Shown here piece by piece: positions 12,345 through 23,354 of a DNA stretch of 64,000 nt. Both the position numbers and the translations under genes were made by a program. The stretch is from Cyrtodaria siliqua (lineage: Eukaryota; Mollusca; Bivalvia; Adapedonta; Hiatellidae): assembly GCA_037043455.1 (NCBI GenBank), contig JAWPHD010004392.1:1-64000 (forward strand), written 5' to 3'. The notes below the pieces were generated by a model. It had not been told where the DNA came from. It ran no database searches and saw only the letters and a program-made list of their open reading frames with translations. Positions within the stretch are counted from its first letter, which is position 1. Every line of letters starts with the position of its first letter.

Positions 12345-12560
12345 GCATTTGAGTCATCCCGAAGATGGTAGGCATATGACGGTGAACATGGAACCTTCAA
12401 TGAGGTATTTTCATATCATTGCATGGCCAGCGACGTGTGGTCCCAGTTTGTAACACAATGCTTTGCCCTAAGAAAAACAATGGACGAAATAAATTGAGGA
12501 GCAGAGGTTATGCAGCCTGCGTATCACAAGTAACAGTCAAAATACTTAATTACAACGGAG
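12345..12560 (+). mobile_element. FB1 element, 3' half only
   Basis: It starts at 'CCCGAAGATGG' and continues 'CATATGACGGTGAACATGG', 'GTGGTCCCAGTTTGTAAC', 'GGAGCAGAGGTTATG' and 'AGCCTGCGTAT'. The same order is found in the fuller FB1 copies at 18576 and 21775. The structured 5' half is absent. Confidence 0.75.
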
Positions 12561-12954
12561 GCCACATATCCTGATTTAAACAATAGCCAGAACGTACGTT
12601 ATGTATTAAATACCGAACATTATAAGTCAGGAAACAGCGTGAAATAATATAGACGTAAGACATAATATGTAAGATGTTCGTAAACGTTGAATATTATGAA
12701 AACAAAATAAAGGACAGCAGTGCAAAAGTTAATTTCCAGCGGTTTTTAAATCACATTCAAACATGTATACTTATGAAACACTAAAGAAAAAGCGAAATTG
12801 ATCTCTTAACACAGATTGGTCCCTTAAAAGAGGTGGATTTAACTTAAAGCAATGGCATTTGTAACTGAATCGGTGGCCTCTTAAAACAGGTGTTTTTTAA
12901 TAAAGTGGCATACTGAGAACGTTTGTGTGTACTTGAGACATAGGCAATTTTACC

Positions 12955-13300
12955 CTATATAATAAGCATATGATTGCATTTTCATATGATTCTCACGGGA
13001 TTTTTTGATAAATATAAATCATAAAAGGCACCTCATATAATTATCATATGAACTATTTAATACGATATTTATCATTTTCATATGAAATAAATTCATAAAA
13101 GTTTTCTTTATAAAATACACACGTTTTCATATAATTTTATGTTTTATATGATACTCATATGAAACTTTATGATTCTTATGCAGGTATAAATGTATACATG
13201 TATGCATGTATTTTATATAAGAATTATGTGCTGCCCATTTTAAATAGGTATCATGTAGTAGGTAGTATATGCGAATCTTATTAGAATCATATGACAATTT
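12955..13300. repeat. AT-rich patch dense in CATATG motifs
   Basis: Near-palindromic TCATATGA or close variants occur about eight times (12966, 12981, 13043, 13078, 13126, 13151, 13285 and nearby). Spacing is irregular, so this is not a simple tandem repeat. It may be a decayed palindromic MITE. No coding sequence. Confidence 0.5.
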
Positions 13301-13364
13301 TATGTCGCAAAATAGGTAGTGAACACAACTTTCACCGTCACTGTTACTGTTGTGGTCGTGATTG

Positions 13365-14010
13365 TTCCAGACAAACTGAGTCCTTGGTCATGATCACTTT
13401 CATACTCACGTTTTTGAACTTTAATCAAAGGACGAAATTACCTAGGATTTCGCAACACACTGCATGTTAACTGACTCATTTACAGTTCGCCACGGTGAGT
13501 TCTTCCTATTGTGCTTTGTGGCTTTCGTTTTTATATTCATATTAACATGTTCATATTTAAGTTATACTAATATTGCCTAATAATGCTGGTTAGTATACCT
13601 GTTAAATATTTCTTTATTTACCATGTCAGCAGCCTTTTGAAAACTGACCTTTCCTATGCGATTGCTGTAATTAACGTTTTTACTGAAAAAATGTGATAAC
13701 CTGTTTAAAATTACCTATTAAATGTTTTAATTTTACAACATGCAAACATTTTAAGATGAAATTAAGTTTTTTTGATAACTCAGCCAACTCCGTTTTTGCT
13801 TCTTGGAGAAGGGTTGGATGGGGTATAAAAGTTAATACTCGGACCACGTAATGGCCAACCCTTTTATGTGTGCGGTGTCGCGTACGTTGCTTCTATTTCT
13901 TCTTGTAATTGTTGTTTGTTTTGAATGTGAGTTGTTGGTTGACTGTGTTCTGTGAATGCCACATTTTCTGTTCGACGTTTATACCTATTGGCTTAGTCGT
14001 GTTATTTATT
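13365..14010 (+). repeat. Decayed PLE 3' end and tail
   Basis: Echoes of the PLE C-terminal coding region come first ('CTTGGTCATGATCACTTTCA', 'CGCAACACACTGCATGTTAA', 'CATTTACAGTTCGCCA'). They are followed by tail blocks ('TGCCTAATAATGCT', 'TTGACTGTGTTCTGTGAATG', 'CTGTTCGACGTTTATACC'). About 200 bp in the middle is unrelated or diverged, and the hairpin pair is lost. Confidence 0.65.
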
Positions 14011-14284
14011 TTATTTACATTGTGAATAGTATTATATATGTATCATTGTTTTTTACCAGATTTTATTACCAGATAAAAGTGATTGTGTTTGCGCTCTCGG
14101 TTGGCATACTTTCACTATTGCAAAGTTGTTTATGTTGGCCGTTGGTATGGCTACATATAATCTTTATCATCAACATCATGTTTATTGTTGATTCTGTCAT
14201 TCAAGGTCATTTAAGTAAATATCACGTTTATGTTTTGGATGCATTCTTGTTTGGAATGTTCTAGTACAGAAACTTTTATGGAAT

Positions 14285-14525
14285 TCTACGCAAATATAAA
14301 TAATGATAGTTGTTCAGTATTTAGTGTTCAGCATTTAGATTTCTAGTTAAGTATAAAGTTCAATTAGAAGAAACATTGGGAATATATTGGAATGCTTTCG
14401 ATTAAAATATAAATAAGGCCTTGGGAAAATGATAGTTGTTCAGAACTTAGTTCAGCATTTAGTTCACTAGTTAAGTATAAAGTTCAATTAGAAGAAACAT
14501 TGGGAACATATTGGATGCTTTTGAT
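14285..14525 (+). repeat. Tandem duplication of about 120 bp, 2 copies
   Basis: Both copies contain 'ATGATAGTTGTTCAG', 'AGTTAAGTATAAAGTTCAAT' and 'GAAGAAACATTGGGAA'. They differ by several small indels. No coding role is seen. Confidence 0.85.
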
Positions 14526-14529
14526 TAAA

Positions 14530-15295
14530 GTATATATATTGTGAGAGGATTGAATTATTGTGCTCATCTATAGTCAAAGTGATATCTTTATTTCAAGAGG
14601 ATAACATATTGACTACAAGCCAGTCTAACATATGGTCCTCAGTCAAAATAGAATAACATATACAATTGACAATAATAAGCATATGTGTGATTTAGCATAA
14701 GACAGCAGCACTTTACGCAGGGTTACAATCATACTATCCAAAAACTTGTTTTGAAGATAAACCTCATAAAACTCAGTTTATGTTTTATAACATTTCTTTA
14801 TAAATTAACCTCCTTGTAATACAGCCCAAATACATTTGAACAAATGTGTTGATTATAGTTTTAAAAAGTGTTGTTGCTGTTGGGTTTTTTGGCTTCCTTT
14901 CTTGTTACAGTTTTCCTCTACCTGTATGCAATCAACTACTATTATTAGACCATTAGTCATGATCAAAGCAATAAAATGAATTTGAATAATGCAATTCCTG
15001 TTCGACTTTTATGTTTACTTTAAACGCTTTTATCATATTATGATGTTTTTCACATCTTTTAAATCCAGTCTTTTGTAAGTGATAATATCCGGGATTTATT
15101 TTTTGTTTGTGAAGATTTATATCAATTACGTACTCAAACATGCGTTATTAACCAATCGCAACTTATGCCTTTATTGTACGGTTAATAACCAATTGCATGG
15201 TTTACGTTTATAAACCAATGACATTTACGCTGTATTAATATACGCATTTTACAGAAATGATTGATATGAAATGTTAGGTGAATTTATTGTTGAAA
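14530..15295. other. Non-coding AT-rich region
   Basis: No gene is seen. Three loosely repeated units with 'AACCAAT' lie at 15149-15225, about 35 bp apart, possibly a decayed minisatellite. Confidence 0.5.
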
Positions 15296-15299
15296 ACTA

Positions 15300-15620
15300 A
15301 CTAAAAAAAGGAACGTAACTCGGGAATTTGAGGTATATATTGTATGTTATAATATGTTGCTGTTAATCGAAGGTACACGGCTACATTAATACTTAAATTT
15401 GGGGGAAAATACTAAAACAACAAATAACATATCAAATGTTATCCTTGCAAAGTTTCATTATTGAAAGAATACGGTTTTGGCTTAAGCAGGTAGGCAAACT
15501 TAGGATGTAAACGTTTGCAATCTATTTAATGTAAACGTTTGCAAAATCTTTACATTAAATACAATATTATAATAAAAAAATGTTAAATGCGGAACTTCAA
15601 CATTTGGAAATTTCGTATTA
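15300..15620 (+). mobile_element. Decayed copy of the long-TIR MITE (see 51740 and 52576)
   Basis: Shares 'CGGGAATTT', 'TATATATTGTATGT', 'GTTAATCGAA', 'GCAAAGTTTCATTATTGA' and 'AGCAAACTTAGGATG'-like blocks in order with the copies at 51740 and 52576. The right inverted terminal repeat is not found, so the copy is truncated or diverged. Confidence 0.65.
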
Positions 15621-15624
15621 AAAG

Positions 15625-16204
15625 CAATTTAAAAATGTCTTGCGATAAGGACTATCACACCCTGACTTATGTTGTGGGGTGATCTGCAAACTGCGTAAAA
15701 TCCTTGGTCATAATCACTTTCATACAGTCTTTATTAAAATTGTTTAAAAATCCTATCAAAAGAGGATATGACCTTTTCATTTTGCGACGTACTGTATGTT
15801 TAGTGGTTGAACCATTTACAGTTCGCCACTATGCTTTCCTCTTTGATTTTGCGATGAGAGGACAGATTGTGGACCCTAAGATGACGTCTACCTAAATACT
15901 CAATGGATGTTAGCGTCTGAATTTTGTCTTAAATCTTGTTTTGTGATACCCTTAATGTTTTTTTCTCGTGTTGCTCTGGATTCTGCCAAGACACTGAGTA
16001 TTTGCTTGATGGCTTTCTAGGCTTTTGTTTTATATTCATGTGTACATGATCATATATATGTTAAATGTATTTTGCATGCATTGTATGTTAGAGAATATAA
16101 CCTGTCGGGGATATCTTTACTTACACTGTCCCGTTTTGTTGGGATGACAATAGGGTAAGAGTGAGGTTTGGTGCACCCTAGAACCTGGATTAAACCCCCT
16201 AGGG
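15625..16204 (+). pseudogene. PLE C-terminal fragment plus 3' tail
   Basis: The stretch from about 15630 to 15895 aligns in sense with the end of the reverse transcriptase ORF at 61036 ('CTTGCGATAAGGACTATCAC', 'CAAAAGAGGATATGACC', 'ACTGTATGTTTAGTGGTTGA', 'CAGTTCGCCACTATGC'). It includes the fragment RRTVCLVVEPFTVRHYAFLF. The typical tail runs to about 16200, including the 'GTTTGGTGCACCCTAGAACC' block. The tail stops just before its first hairpin, where an FB1-like hairpin sequence begins. Confidence 0.75.
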
Positions 16205-16262
16205 GTCGTGAGAGATAGTGCACCATACATTACCTCTCATGAACAGACTCAATAAAACCGAT
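16205..16262 (-). repeat. FB1-type double-hairpin fragment
   Basis: On the minus strand it reads 'GGTTTTATTGAGTCTGTTCA', then TGAGAGGTA pairing with TATCTCTCA (one G-U). It lies at the truncated end of the preceding PLE tail, suggesting insertion or fusion at that point. Confidence 0.6.
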
Positions 16263-17630
16263 ATGACCAATAATAATGCTACAAAGTCATTTGTAAACAA
16301 AGGTGGTGATACCATTAATACAAATATGATTGAAACATGCGTTTATATGTTATTAAAACTCATTCTCATTTCAATAAAAAAGGGTGTAATTTTAAAATTA
16401 CAAAATTTGAAATGTTTTGTTTGAGAATAACAATCGTTTGTGAACAGATTTCATAGAGTTTTAAACAATGACAGAATGTTCAATTTTTGTCGACGCCAAA
16501 CACTACATTTGTTTAAAGCAATACATGTATATAATCAAATAATTAGTGATTAATATATTGGAGGTAATTCTGATACTTCGCTTAGACAACAATAAAATAA
16601 CACATTTGTTTTAAAATCACCTCATTACCTAGCATTTCTAATATCTTCAAACAATTATATATCAATGTTCATATGTTGACTCTATGACCTTAAAAGTCGT
16701 CCTAAATGTTTTTGTTCAGTATATGTCTACTGACTACATTAGGCTACGCCACAGCATAATATTATATGATTTTTCCTAGTTATACACTATTACGATACGA
16801 CTTTAAAAAGATTTAAATGCGGTGCAATTTGATAAGTAGTTTGATATAAAGGTAGATATATAACTCGAACAGAAAAATGAAAATTAATGAAGCATATCAC
16901 AGAAAACAGTCAACTAAAACACGCACGTTCATTTTATATTAACTTGTGAAACTGTCAACAGAATATTTTAATTCGACAAAATATATCAATATAACATAAA
17001 TACGTGTAATTTATCAAAAAGAGTAATAAAAATAAACCCTTCTTTTGAATGCAACGTAAAAAAATGACAATACAAGTATAAGAATAAAATTATTGTGCGA
17101 TTTGAGGAATCATCTGCTGTCGTGTTTACACAGCTTTTATTGAACTTTAACGGGGACTCTATAATACGTTCAAATGGGGGAAAAATATCAAACGTCACCT
17201 AAGAGCGTAAACAAATATTACAAATATTTCAGATTCGCTAATAAAGCAATTATTTAAATGTATGTCTGCATAACAACTTGTAAATAATTTTTGTATCATA
17301 AAATGGGACACTAAATTGCATTCTTTCATGACAGATTACCACAGATAAACAACCTGACAAACAAGTAAAGCGTATTTAACTTATAAAAACGGTCATACAT
17401 TTTTATCGTCAGTTTTTGTTTTTTCCATTAACCTCAAAATTTTAAAATAATTTCGTTAATTTATAAACTGTTATGCGACATGCTTCAACTTTTTTTTTAT
17501 TACTTTCAATCTGTCAACTTTCTTTGCTTCTTGAAAATAACTGATAGATGGAAAACATAGTTTTATGTTCGTGGAAATAAAATCGGATTCTCCTAACCTT
17601 CCAAATATATAAGTTCATGAGTTTTTGTTT
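16263..17630. other. Non-coding AT-rich region
   Basis: Nothing recognisable: no repeat family seen elsewhere in the window and no coding signal. Confidence 0.5.
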
Positions 17631-17635
17631 CGCCC

Positions 17636-18420
17636 ACGAGAGTGGGTAGCGAGACATAGCAGTCACTTTTCTGGCGGCGGCGGCGGCCACACTTTAAAAC
17701 AACTATAACTCAACAACCGCTGCTCGATTTTTTCTGAAACTTTGTCACATGCTTTGTTGGGTCATCACGTAATGCCAAAACTACCAATGTCAAGGTCATA
17801 TTTTAAGTTATTTTCCCGAAACTTAACCTTGGTTAGGTAACTTAACCTCAGTTAACTGTATGTGATTGTCTCATTTTCTTTGTTTGATACTTGGTCATAT
17901 GTATTGTTGGCATTGATAGACATCACTAAACGACAAATATTACCAAGGTCAAGGTCATACTTTGATTATTTTCCCCAAACTTAACCTTGGTTAGGTAACT
18001 TAACCTCAGTTAACTGTATGTGATTGCCTAACTTTATGTTTTTGATACTTGGTCATATGTATGGCTGGCATTGCGGGACATAACTAAACGACGACAAATA
18101 TCAAGGTCAAGGTCACGTTTTGTGTTATTTACCGACATCATTTGGGTTAGGTAAGATAATCTGTTAACTTTTTCTGATAACTTTAATTTCTTTGTTTGAT
18201 ACATCACTTAATGACATAAATTAATTACCAAGGTCAAGGTCATATTTTGCGTTATTTTCCCCAAACCTAACCTTGGTTAGGTAACTTAACATTGGTTAGG
18301 TAACTAACTTCCGTTAACTGTATGTGATTCTCACTTTATGTCTTTGATACCTGGTCATATGTATTGTTATACCACCGCTAAACGAAGTTTAGATTGGTAT
18401 ACTGGTTTCACCCTGTCCGT
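17636..18420 (+). repeat. Core-repeat array, about 150-165-bp unit (pearl-like)
   Basis: Each unit carries 'CAAGGTCAAGGTCATA', 'TTATTTTCCCCAAACTTAAC', 'CTTGGTTAGGTAACTTAACC' and 'TTGATACTTGGTCATATG'. There are about four full units plus partials. The left flank has a (GGC)n at 17671-17688 and the right flank a (GTCT)n at 18424-18450. The organisation resembles core-repeat mobile elements of bivalves. A further piece lies at 19818. Confidence 0.75.
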
Positions 18421-19619
18421 CTTTCCGTCTGTCTGTCTGTCTGTCTGTCTGCAGACGCAACATTGTCTGCTCCATAACTCCTCTCCCCTGAAGCAAATCT
18501 CATAAAACTTCATGCGTGGACTGCCTGTGATAAGAGAATGACCCCTATTGATTAAGAGATCAGTAGGTCAAAGGTAAAAAAGAGTATGATAATTGACCTT
18601 TGGAAACGGCCGAGCAAGAAACATACGAAATATTGCAGTCTCGGTTTGATTGAGACTGTTCATGAGCGGTAGTGAACTATGCTAGCTACCGTTCACGCCC
18701 TCTAGCCCCTGGTTGAGCAGAACTCAATATTCATAAAATCAATGGTATAAAATGTTAACAATCCCGAAGATGGCATGCATATGGCGGTGGACATGGAGTG
18801 TACTACTTCCCCACGGCGTACGGCGTATGGTCCCAGTATCTAATAAAATTAAATGCCCCGAAGAGCGAAATAAACATAATGGAATTTAGTTGGGAACAGC
18901 GGTTATGAAGCCTGCGTATAAAAAGCAGACAACATTTCCTACGAGTGGTAATTAATACCCAGAGCCTTTTATCGACCGGAGTAGTGGAACCACTCAATCA
19001 AAAATTAAGTAAGAAAACATAAGAAATTAAAAACAAACGCGCGGGGAGACGTTTTACTGCCGCCACACTGCACAAGCAACGCCACTGTGCTATAAAAAAG
19101 AGTATGATAATGAACACCATGATCAGATAATGGAAAACCTTGTCCACTCCATACCTCCTCTCCCCCTGAAGCAATGAAACTTCATAAGTGAACTGCCTGT
19201 GGTGAGAGGATGACCTCTATTGATTTCGTGTTCGATAGGTCAAAGGTTAAGGTCACCAGGACCCGATAATCAAAAACCTTGTACGCACCACAACTCCGCT
19301 CGCCTTGAAGCAAATCTCATGAAACTTCATAGGTGAACTGCCTAAGGTGAGAGGAGGAACCCTGTTGATTTTGAGATCAGTTGGTCAAAGGTCAAGGGGA
19401 CTGGATAATGAAAAACATTGTCCGCACCATAACTCCTCTCCCCCTGAGGCAAATCTCATGAAACTTCATAGGTGAACTGGTTGTGTTGAGAGAATGGCTC
19501 GTATTGATTTTGAGGTCAGTAGGTCAAAGGTCAAGGGCACCAGTACCCGATAATGAAAAACCTTGTCCGATCCATAGTTCCTTTCTCTCTGAAGCAAATC
19601 TCATGAAACGTTATTGGTA
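18421..19619 (+). repeat. Tandem array, about 125-165-bp unit, split by FB1
   Basis: Units with 'CATAACTCCTCTCCCC', 'CAAATCTCATGAAACTTCAT', 'GTGAACTGCCT' and 'GTAGGTCAAAGGTCAAGG' occur at 18470-18575 and again from 19114 to 19619. The intervening 538 bp are an FB1 element. The unit is of the 'aggtcaaaggtcaagg' type common in bivalve genomes. Confidence 0.8.
18576..19113 (+). mobile_element. FB1 element, fullest copy, with 18-bp terminal direct repeat
   Basis: The array is interrupted by about 518 bp that begins and is then followed by the identical 18-mer AAAAAAGAGTATGATAAT (18576-18593 and 19094-19111). A near-identical 18-mer also begins the copy at 41775-41945 (minus strand), so the sequence belongs to the element and is not simply a target duplication. 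The 5' part holds two adjacent hairpins: CAGTCTC/GAGACTG (18636-18658), then GAGCGGTAG/CTACCGTTC. A downstream body holds 'AAGATGGCATGCATATGG'. No ORF. Family relatives lie at 12345, 21775, 41775 and 53600. Class unknown. Confidence 0.7.
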
Positions 19620-19815
19620 CATTGCCCCCAGTGGCCTTTTTGGCCACTGACCGTTCCAAGGCGGAAGCCCCATTGTCAACATTTTTGTGTTTCTGATGTC
19701 TATTGTATTTTCTATTACTTTTGCCTTCTCGTTTATCTATTTGCGTGTTTGTTTTCGTGTTTTGTGGTTGACTGTCATCATTGAATGCTACTTTCCCTGT
19801 TCGATTTTTTTTTCT
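19620..19815 (+). repeat. PLE tail fragment, hairpins intact
   Basis: It begins close to the first hairpin, an 8-bp perfect CAGTGGCC/GGCCACTG at 19629-19649, then ACCG/CGG and the 'TTGTCAACA' block, ending with 'CTTTCCCTGTTCGATTTTT'. It is the 3' half of the tail only and abuts a core-repeat fragment. Confidence 0.8.
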
Positions 19816-19817
19816 TT

Positions 19818-20105
19818 TGGTTAGGTAACTTAACCTCAGTTAACTTAATGATTGCCTGACTTTATGTCTTTGATACTTGTTCGTATGTATTGTTGGCATT
19901 GGTAAACATCGCTGAACGACAAACATTACCAAGGTCAAGATCATATTTTGCAATTTTTTCCCAAAACTACACCTTGGTTACACCACTTAACCTCAGTAAC
20001 TTAACTTATTATGATTACTTCACTTTTATTTGTTTGATACTTGGTCATATGAAGTGTTGACTTCGGTGGACATCATTTAAGCACAAATTTAATAAAATAT
20101 TTCAT
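19818..20105 (+). repeat. Core-repeat fragment (as at 17636)
   Basis: Two diverged units with 'TTGGTTAGGTAACTTAACC', 'TACCAAGGTCAAGATCATA' and 'TTGATACTTGGTCATATG'. Confidence 0.75.
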
Positions 20106-20189
20106 AAATTATGCAGTTTGCCGCGGTGGGCGAAACACCCTCAGACCGAGGTCTTGTATCAAATGGTGATTTGTTTTTGATTAAACATA

Positions 20190-20575
20190 TTTATCGAAAC
20201 AAAATACTAAAAGTAGATATTAAAGTTGAACAGAAAATGCATCATTCAAGCACCACGTTCAATAAAATAATCAAAGAAACAAACAATATTACAAGGATAA
20301 AAAGACAAGGTAAATGACATAACATGGCTGACAAAAGGGCTATCAACTTGGACCGGTTAGCGGTAAACAGGCCACTGATGGGGAGTGGGGTGTTAACTAG
20401 GTTCTCCAAACCTCACTCTTACACTACTGTCATCCCAATAAAACAGGACAGTGTAAATAAAGAAATCAACGCCAAGCTATACCCTCTAAAAAGGTAGGTA
20501 GCATTAAAAGGCATTATAAGTATAACTCAAAAATGATCATGTATATATGAATATAACAAAAGCGTAGAATGCCAC
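20190..20575 (-). repeat. Solo PLE 3' tail
   Basis: The minus strand gives the tail with 'GATTTCTTTATTTACACTGT', 'GGATGACAGTAGTGTAAG' and the hairpin region at 20350-20390, where pairing is partly lost. It ends with the coding-proximal part near 20575. No reverse transcriptase is attached. Confidence 0.75.
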
Positions 20576-21094
20576 AAGGCGCTTGCCAGAAACCACAACA
20601 AGAGAACAAACCATTATGTGCACGACAAGACAAAATTGAAGAAAACAAGAAATAATCGGCAATTTTAAAACAAAAGGAGTTTTGAACCTAAAGCAACGCA
20701 CCTGCATCATTGCTCCCAACTGTAAATCATAAGCTGTTTGTGCATTCGGTCATCTGTCGTTGTTTCTCGGATTAATTGCCAAACGAAAAGGAAAATCTGT
20801 CGTGCACTTGCAATGAAATAATTAATATTAACTCTCCTACGGTGATTTCAAACTCTTAATGTGTAAACTATGACGTTTACCTGGATACATTGATAGACAA
20901 TTCTGTCGCACTCTACTTAAAATATTGGTTGATCGGTTTGATGGTATGACAACTTTCTCATGTAGTTGGATACAGTTGTTAGGAAATCGAGTCGGAGTTG
21001 AATTCATGTTCCAAATAACTAAACGTGTTTTTTTACGGGTATTTTTGTGTGTGTTTCTTAATATGTCAATCGGATCTCACCGCTGCTGCGAATA
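20576..21094. other. Non-coding AT-rich region
   Basis: Nothing recognisable. Confidence 0.5.
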
Positions 21095-21300
21095 AATGCA
21101 AGCATTCTAAAAGGCTGGGAGCTCGACTTGTGAGTGAGGAAGTGTCGATTCGTACGGATGACGGGAGGTGTACAGTACTGGTTCTACCCAGGAAAAGTGG
21201 GTGGTCTGCCTCCACCACAAAACAAATCGGCCGTCATATATAGCCTTACATGTGTTGAAAATGACGTAAAACACCATACAAACAAACAAATGTAAATCGG
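21095..21300 (+). mobile_element. SINE family A, head truncated
   Basis: It starts at 'GGGAGCTCGACTTGTGAGTG' and continues 'GATTCGTACGGATGACGGGA', 'TACTGGTTCTACCCAGGAAA', 'GGTCTGCCTCCACCACAA', 'GTCATATATAGCC' and 'TTACATGTGTTGAAAATGAC', ending in (CAAA)n. The body is well preserved but the tRNA head is lost. Confidence 0.85.
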
Positions 21301-21354
21301 ACAAATCGATATTTTTCGGACTAACTGGAATACATTTAAAAATATTTTTGCTTT

Positions 21355-21555
21355 TTGTACAGCGCTCTGGTCTAGTGGGAAAGCGTTGGACCCAGAATCG
21401 AAAAGTCGTGGGGTTTTGATCCCCGCCGCCATAAACATATTTATTGCGTCCCTGAGCAAGACACTTTATTTGCATTTGCTCAGTACTGGTTCTACCCAGC
21501 AATACATCGAAAGTCATTAGAATAATTTCAGAGAGCTTTCGTTATAATCGATGTA
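21355..21555 (+). mobile_element. tRNA-derived SINE, family B
   Basis: The head has an A-box-like 'TGGTCTAGTGGGAAAGCG' and a B-box-like 'GGGTTTTGATCCCC'. The body has 'CCTGAGCAAGACACTTTAT', 'TACTGGTTCTACCCAG', 'AATACATCGAAAG' and 'ATCGATGTAAAA'. The same order occurs at 38695. The internal 'TACTGGTTCTACCC' is shared with family A, pointing to a common body module under a different head. Confidence 0.8.
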
Positions 21556-21774
21556 AAACAATAGTTTAAACAAATACATTTTAAAAACTCAACGCTGGTA
21601 TGTCGAGTTTTTTTAAAAAAGCGTTTTGAAAGGTTAGAACATTAGTACGCATTGCGTGTAAACGTAGGCCAGTGTTGATGATATAATTATCCGCAAAGCT
21701 CGTTTAGAAAACACATTACACTGACCGAGCATAGTAAAACTGCAAAAAAAGTATGAAAGGAAATATTTGGAAAT

Positions 21775-22375
21775 AGTCGAACACGGTAAGTGCAGCAAAA
21801 TATTGCAGTCACTGTTTAATTGAGACTATACATTTATGAACGGGCCGTTCACGCCCTTTACCTCCGGGTTGAGCAGAGCTTAATATTTAAAATGTCAATA
21901 GTACGAAGATGGCATGCATATGACGGTGACCATGGAACCTTTAATGAGATATGTTCATACCATGCAATGACCAACGACGTATAGTCCCAGTTTCTAACAC
22001 AATGCTTAGCACCAAACGAGTAAAACAATAGGCGAAATAAACAAAATGTAATTTAGTTGGGAGCAGAGGTTATGAAGCTTGCCAATTACAAAGAAAATCA
22101 AACTACTAAATTAAAAAGCAGGCAACTTATCAAAAGGGTGATTATACAATACTCAGAAACTTTAAAGGTTTGAACCCTTTTTCTGTTTGTGACGTCATAT
22201 GCCTTTATTCCTTATTAACATTGCTTTCCTGTTTGTCGTTTTGTGTGTTTTTGTGTTTACTGTGTTCTGTGAAAGCTGCATTTCCTGTTCGACTTTTATA
22301 CTTATTTTGAATAGTGGAACCACCTATTCGAAATTATTTGAAATTAAAGTAAGAAATATTAAACGTATTTGAGAA
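21775..22375 (+). mobile_element. FB1 element interrupted by a PLE tail
   Basis: FB1 blocks run from 'ATATTGCAGTC' (about 21811) through 'GTTCACGCCC', 'AAGATGGCATGCATATGACG', 'GTCCCAGTTTCTAAC' and 'GGAGCAGAGGTTATGAAGC' to about 22160. They resume at 22316 with 'AGTGGAACCAC', which follows in the same order in the copy at 18576. The gap is filled by a PLE tail. Hairpin 1 of this copy has decayed. Confidence 0.7.
22165..22315 (+). repeat. PLE tail fragment nested in FB1
   Basis: Carries 'TTCTGTTTGTGACGTCATAT', 'GCCTTTATTCC', 'TTTACTGTGTTCTGTGAAAG' and 'CTGTTCGACTTTTATAC'. It lacks the hairpin pair. It is younger than the FB1 copy it splits. Confidence 0.7.
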
Positions 22376-23194
22376 TGTACCACCGATATCTGTATATAGA
22401 TATCGCATATAATACAATGAAAACACTGCATGTACAGAATAAGACGTCGTTTTTCAATGAAAGTTATTTTCAACCATTAAAATGTCAAGAGAACAAACCT
22501 AACTAGCTTTAATCAAGTAAATGAAATCGAAGCTCATGTTAATCAATGTTTAAAAACGTAAATTTATATCCCTGAATAGCATTAGTGTCACCACAGACGT
22601 CTCAAAAAGAGCATATATTAGTTTTAACCTTCATTCAACAAATTTAGCGGAAATATTATAATGAGTTATCCTAATTAAATCATTTTCTTTTTCTATAATT
22701 TATGACAACATGATAATACTAAATATGCAAATCATTTCCGACACAATGCACAGATTCGTACCGCCCTATTGTCTTTTTACCCGAGACACGTGAGCTTGTC
22801 TACTCGTATTAAAATTGCAACGGTTGACGAATGATTGACATATCTAATAACACAACAATCACATTTTATGCAGATTTTATTAAAACTATGTTAAACAAGC
22901 ATCTTAATTATGATTCAAATTTAAAATATGGAAGATTTATATATCTTGGGAGATTTATTATCATAAAATGTCAATGCCATCAATTCATTCAGAAATGTTT
23001 TGTTAATGATGTTAGTTGTCTTGTTTACAACTTCTAATTAACACAAAATTTGATTGATTGAAGATTTCACATGTTTTAGCTCACCTGATCGAAAGGCGTA
23101 ATCCATTAACGTTTACTCATGTGACTGCTTGACCAATTTGACCAAGCTTCGCATGGATAAATACGGATAATGGTGAAACACATTCACGATAATA
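22376..23194. other. Non-coding AT-rich region
   Basis: Nothing recognisable. A short palindrome 'GATATCTGTATATAGATATC' lies at 22386-22405. Confidence 0.5.
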
Positions 23195-23330
23195 AAGTAG
23201 CAGATTCGGTTGTAGCGAGTCTGTTCAAGAGAGATAATGTAAAAAGCAAAACCTCTCACGCCCGTAGCACCGACTTAACTTAAGCGGTATTCTACTTCAA
23301 AGCCACCGGTTTGGACTCGTAGGTCCCACT
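23195..23330 (+). repeat. FB1-type double-hairpin arm (as in the foldback at 43739)
   Basis: Hairpin 1 is CAGATTC/GAGTCTG (one U-G pair, about 23203-23225). It is followed by 'TGTTCAAGAGAGATAATG', ACCTCTCACG and 'CTTAAGCGGTATTCTACTT'. It matches the right arm of the foldback at 43739-44005 beyond the hairpins as well. Confidence 0.7.
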
Positions 23331-23354
23331 ATTATGAAGTCAGCGTACGCCATT

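Noticed and set aside
13956..14264. 102-codon hydrophobic plus-strand ORF
   Set aside because: It starts in the PLE tail block (CTGTTCGACGTTTATACC) and runs into AT-rich DNA. Hydrophobicity follows from T-rich codons.
18594..18760. Hammerhead ribozyme in FB1 (ATGAGCGGTAG...CTACCG looks similar)
   Set aside because: The segment before stem 2 reads CTGTTCATGAG, and TTCACG follows it. The invariant CUGAUGA and GAAA are absent on both strands.
18576..19111. Simple 18-bp target-site duplication around FB1
   Set aside because: Not excluded, but disfavoured: a near-identical 18-mer starts the separate copy at 41920, and the interrupted array units show no such sequence at this place.
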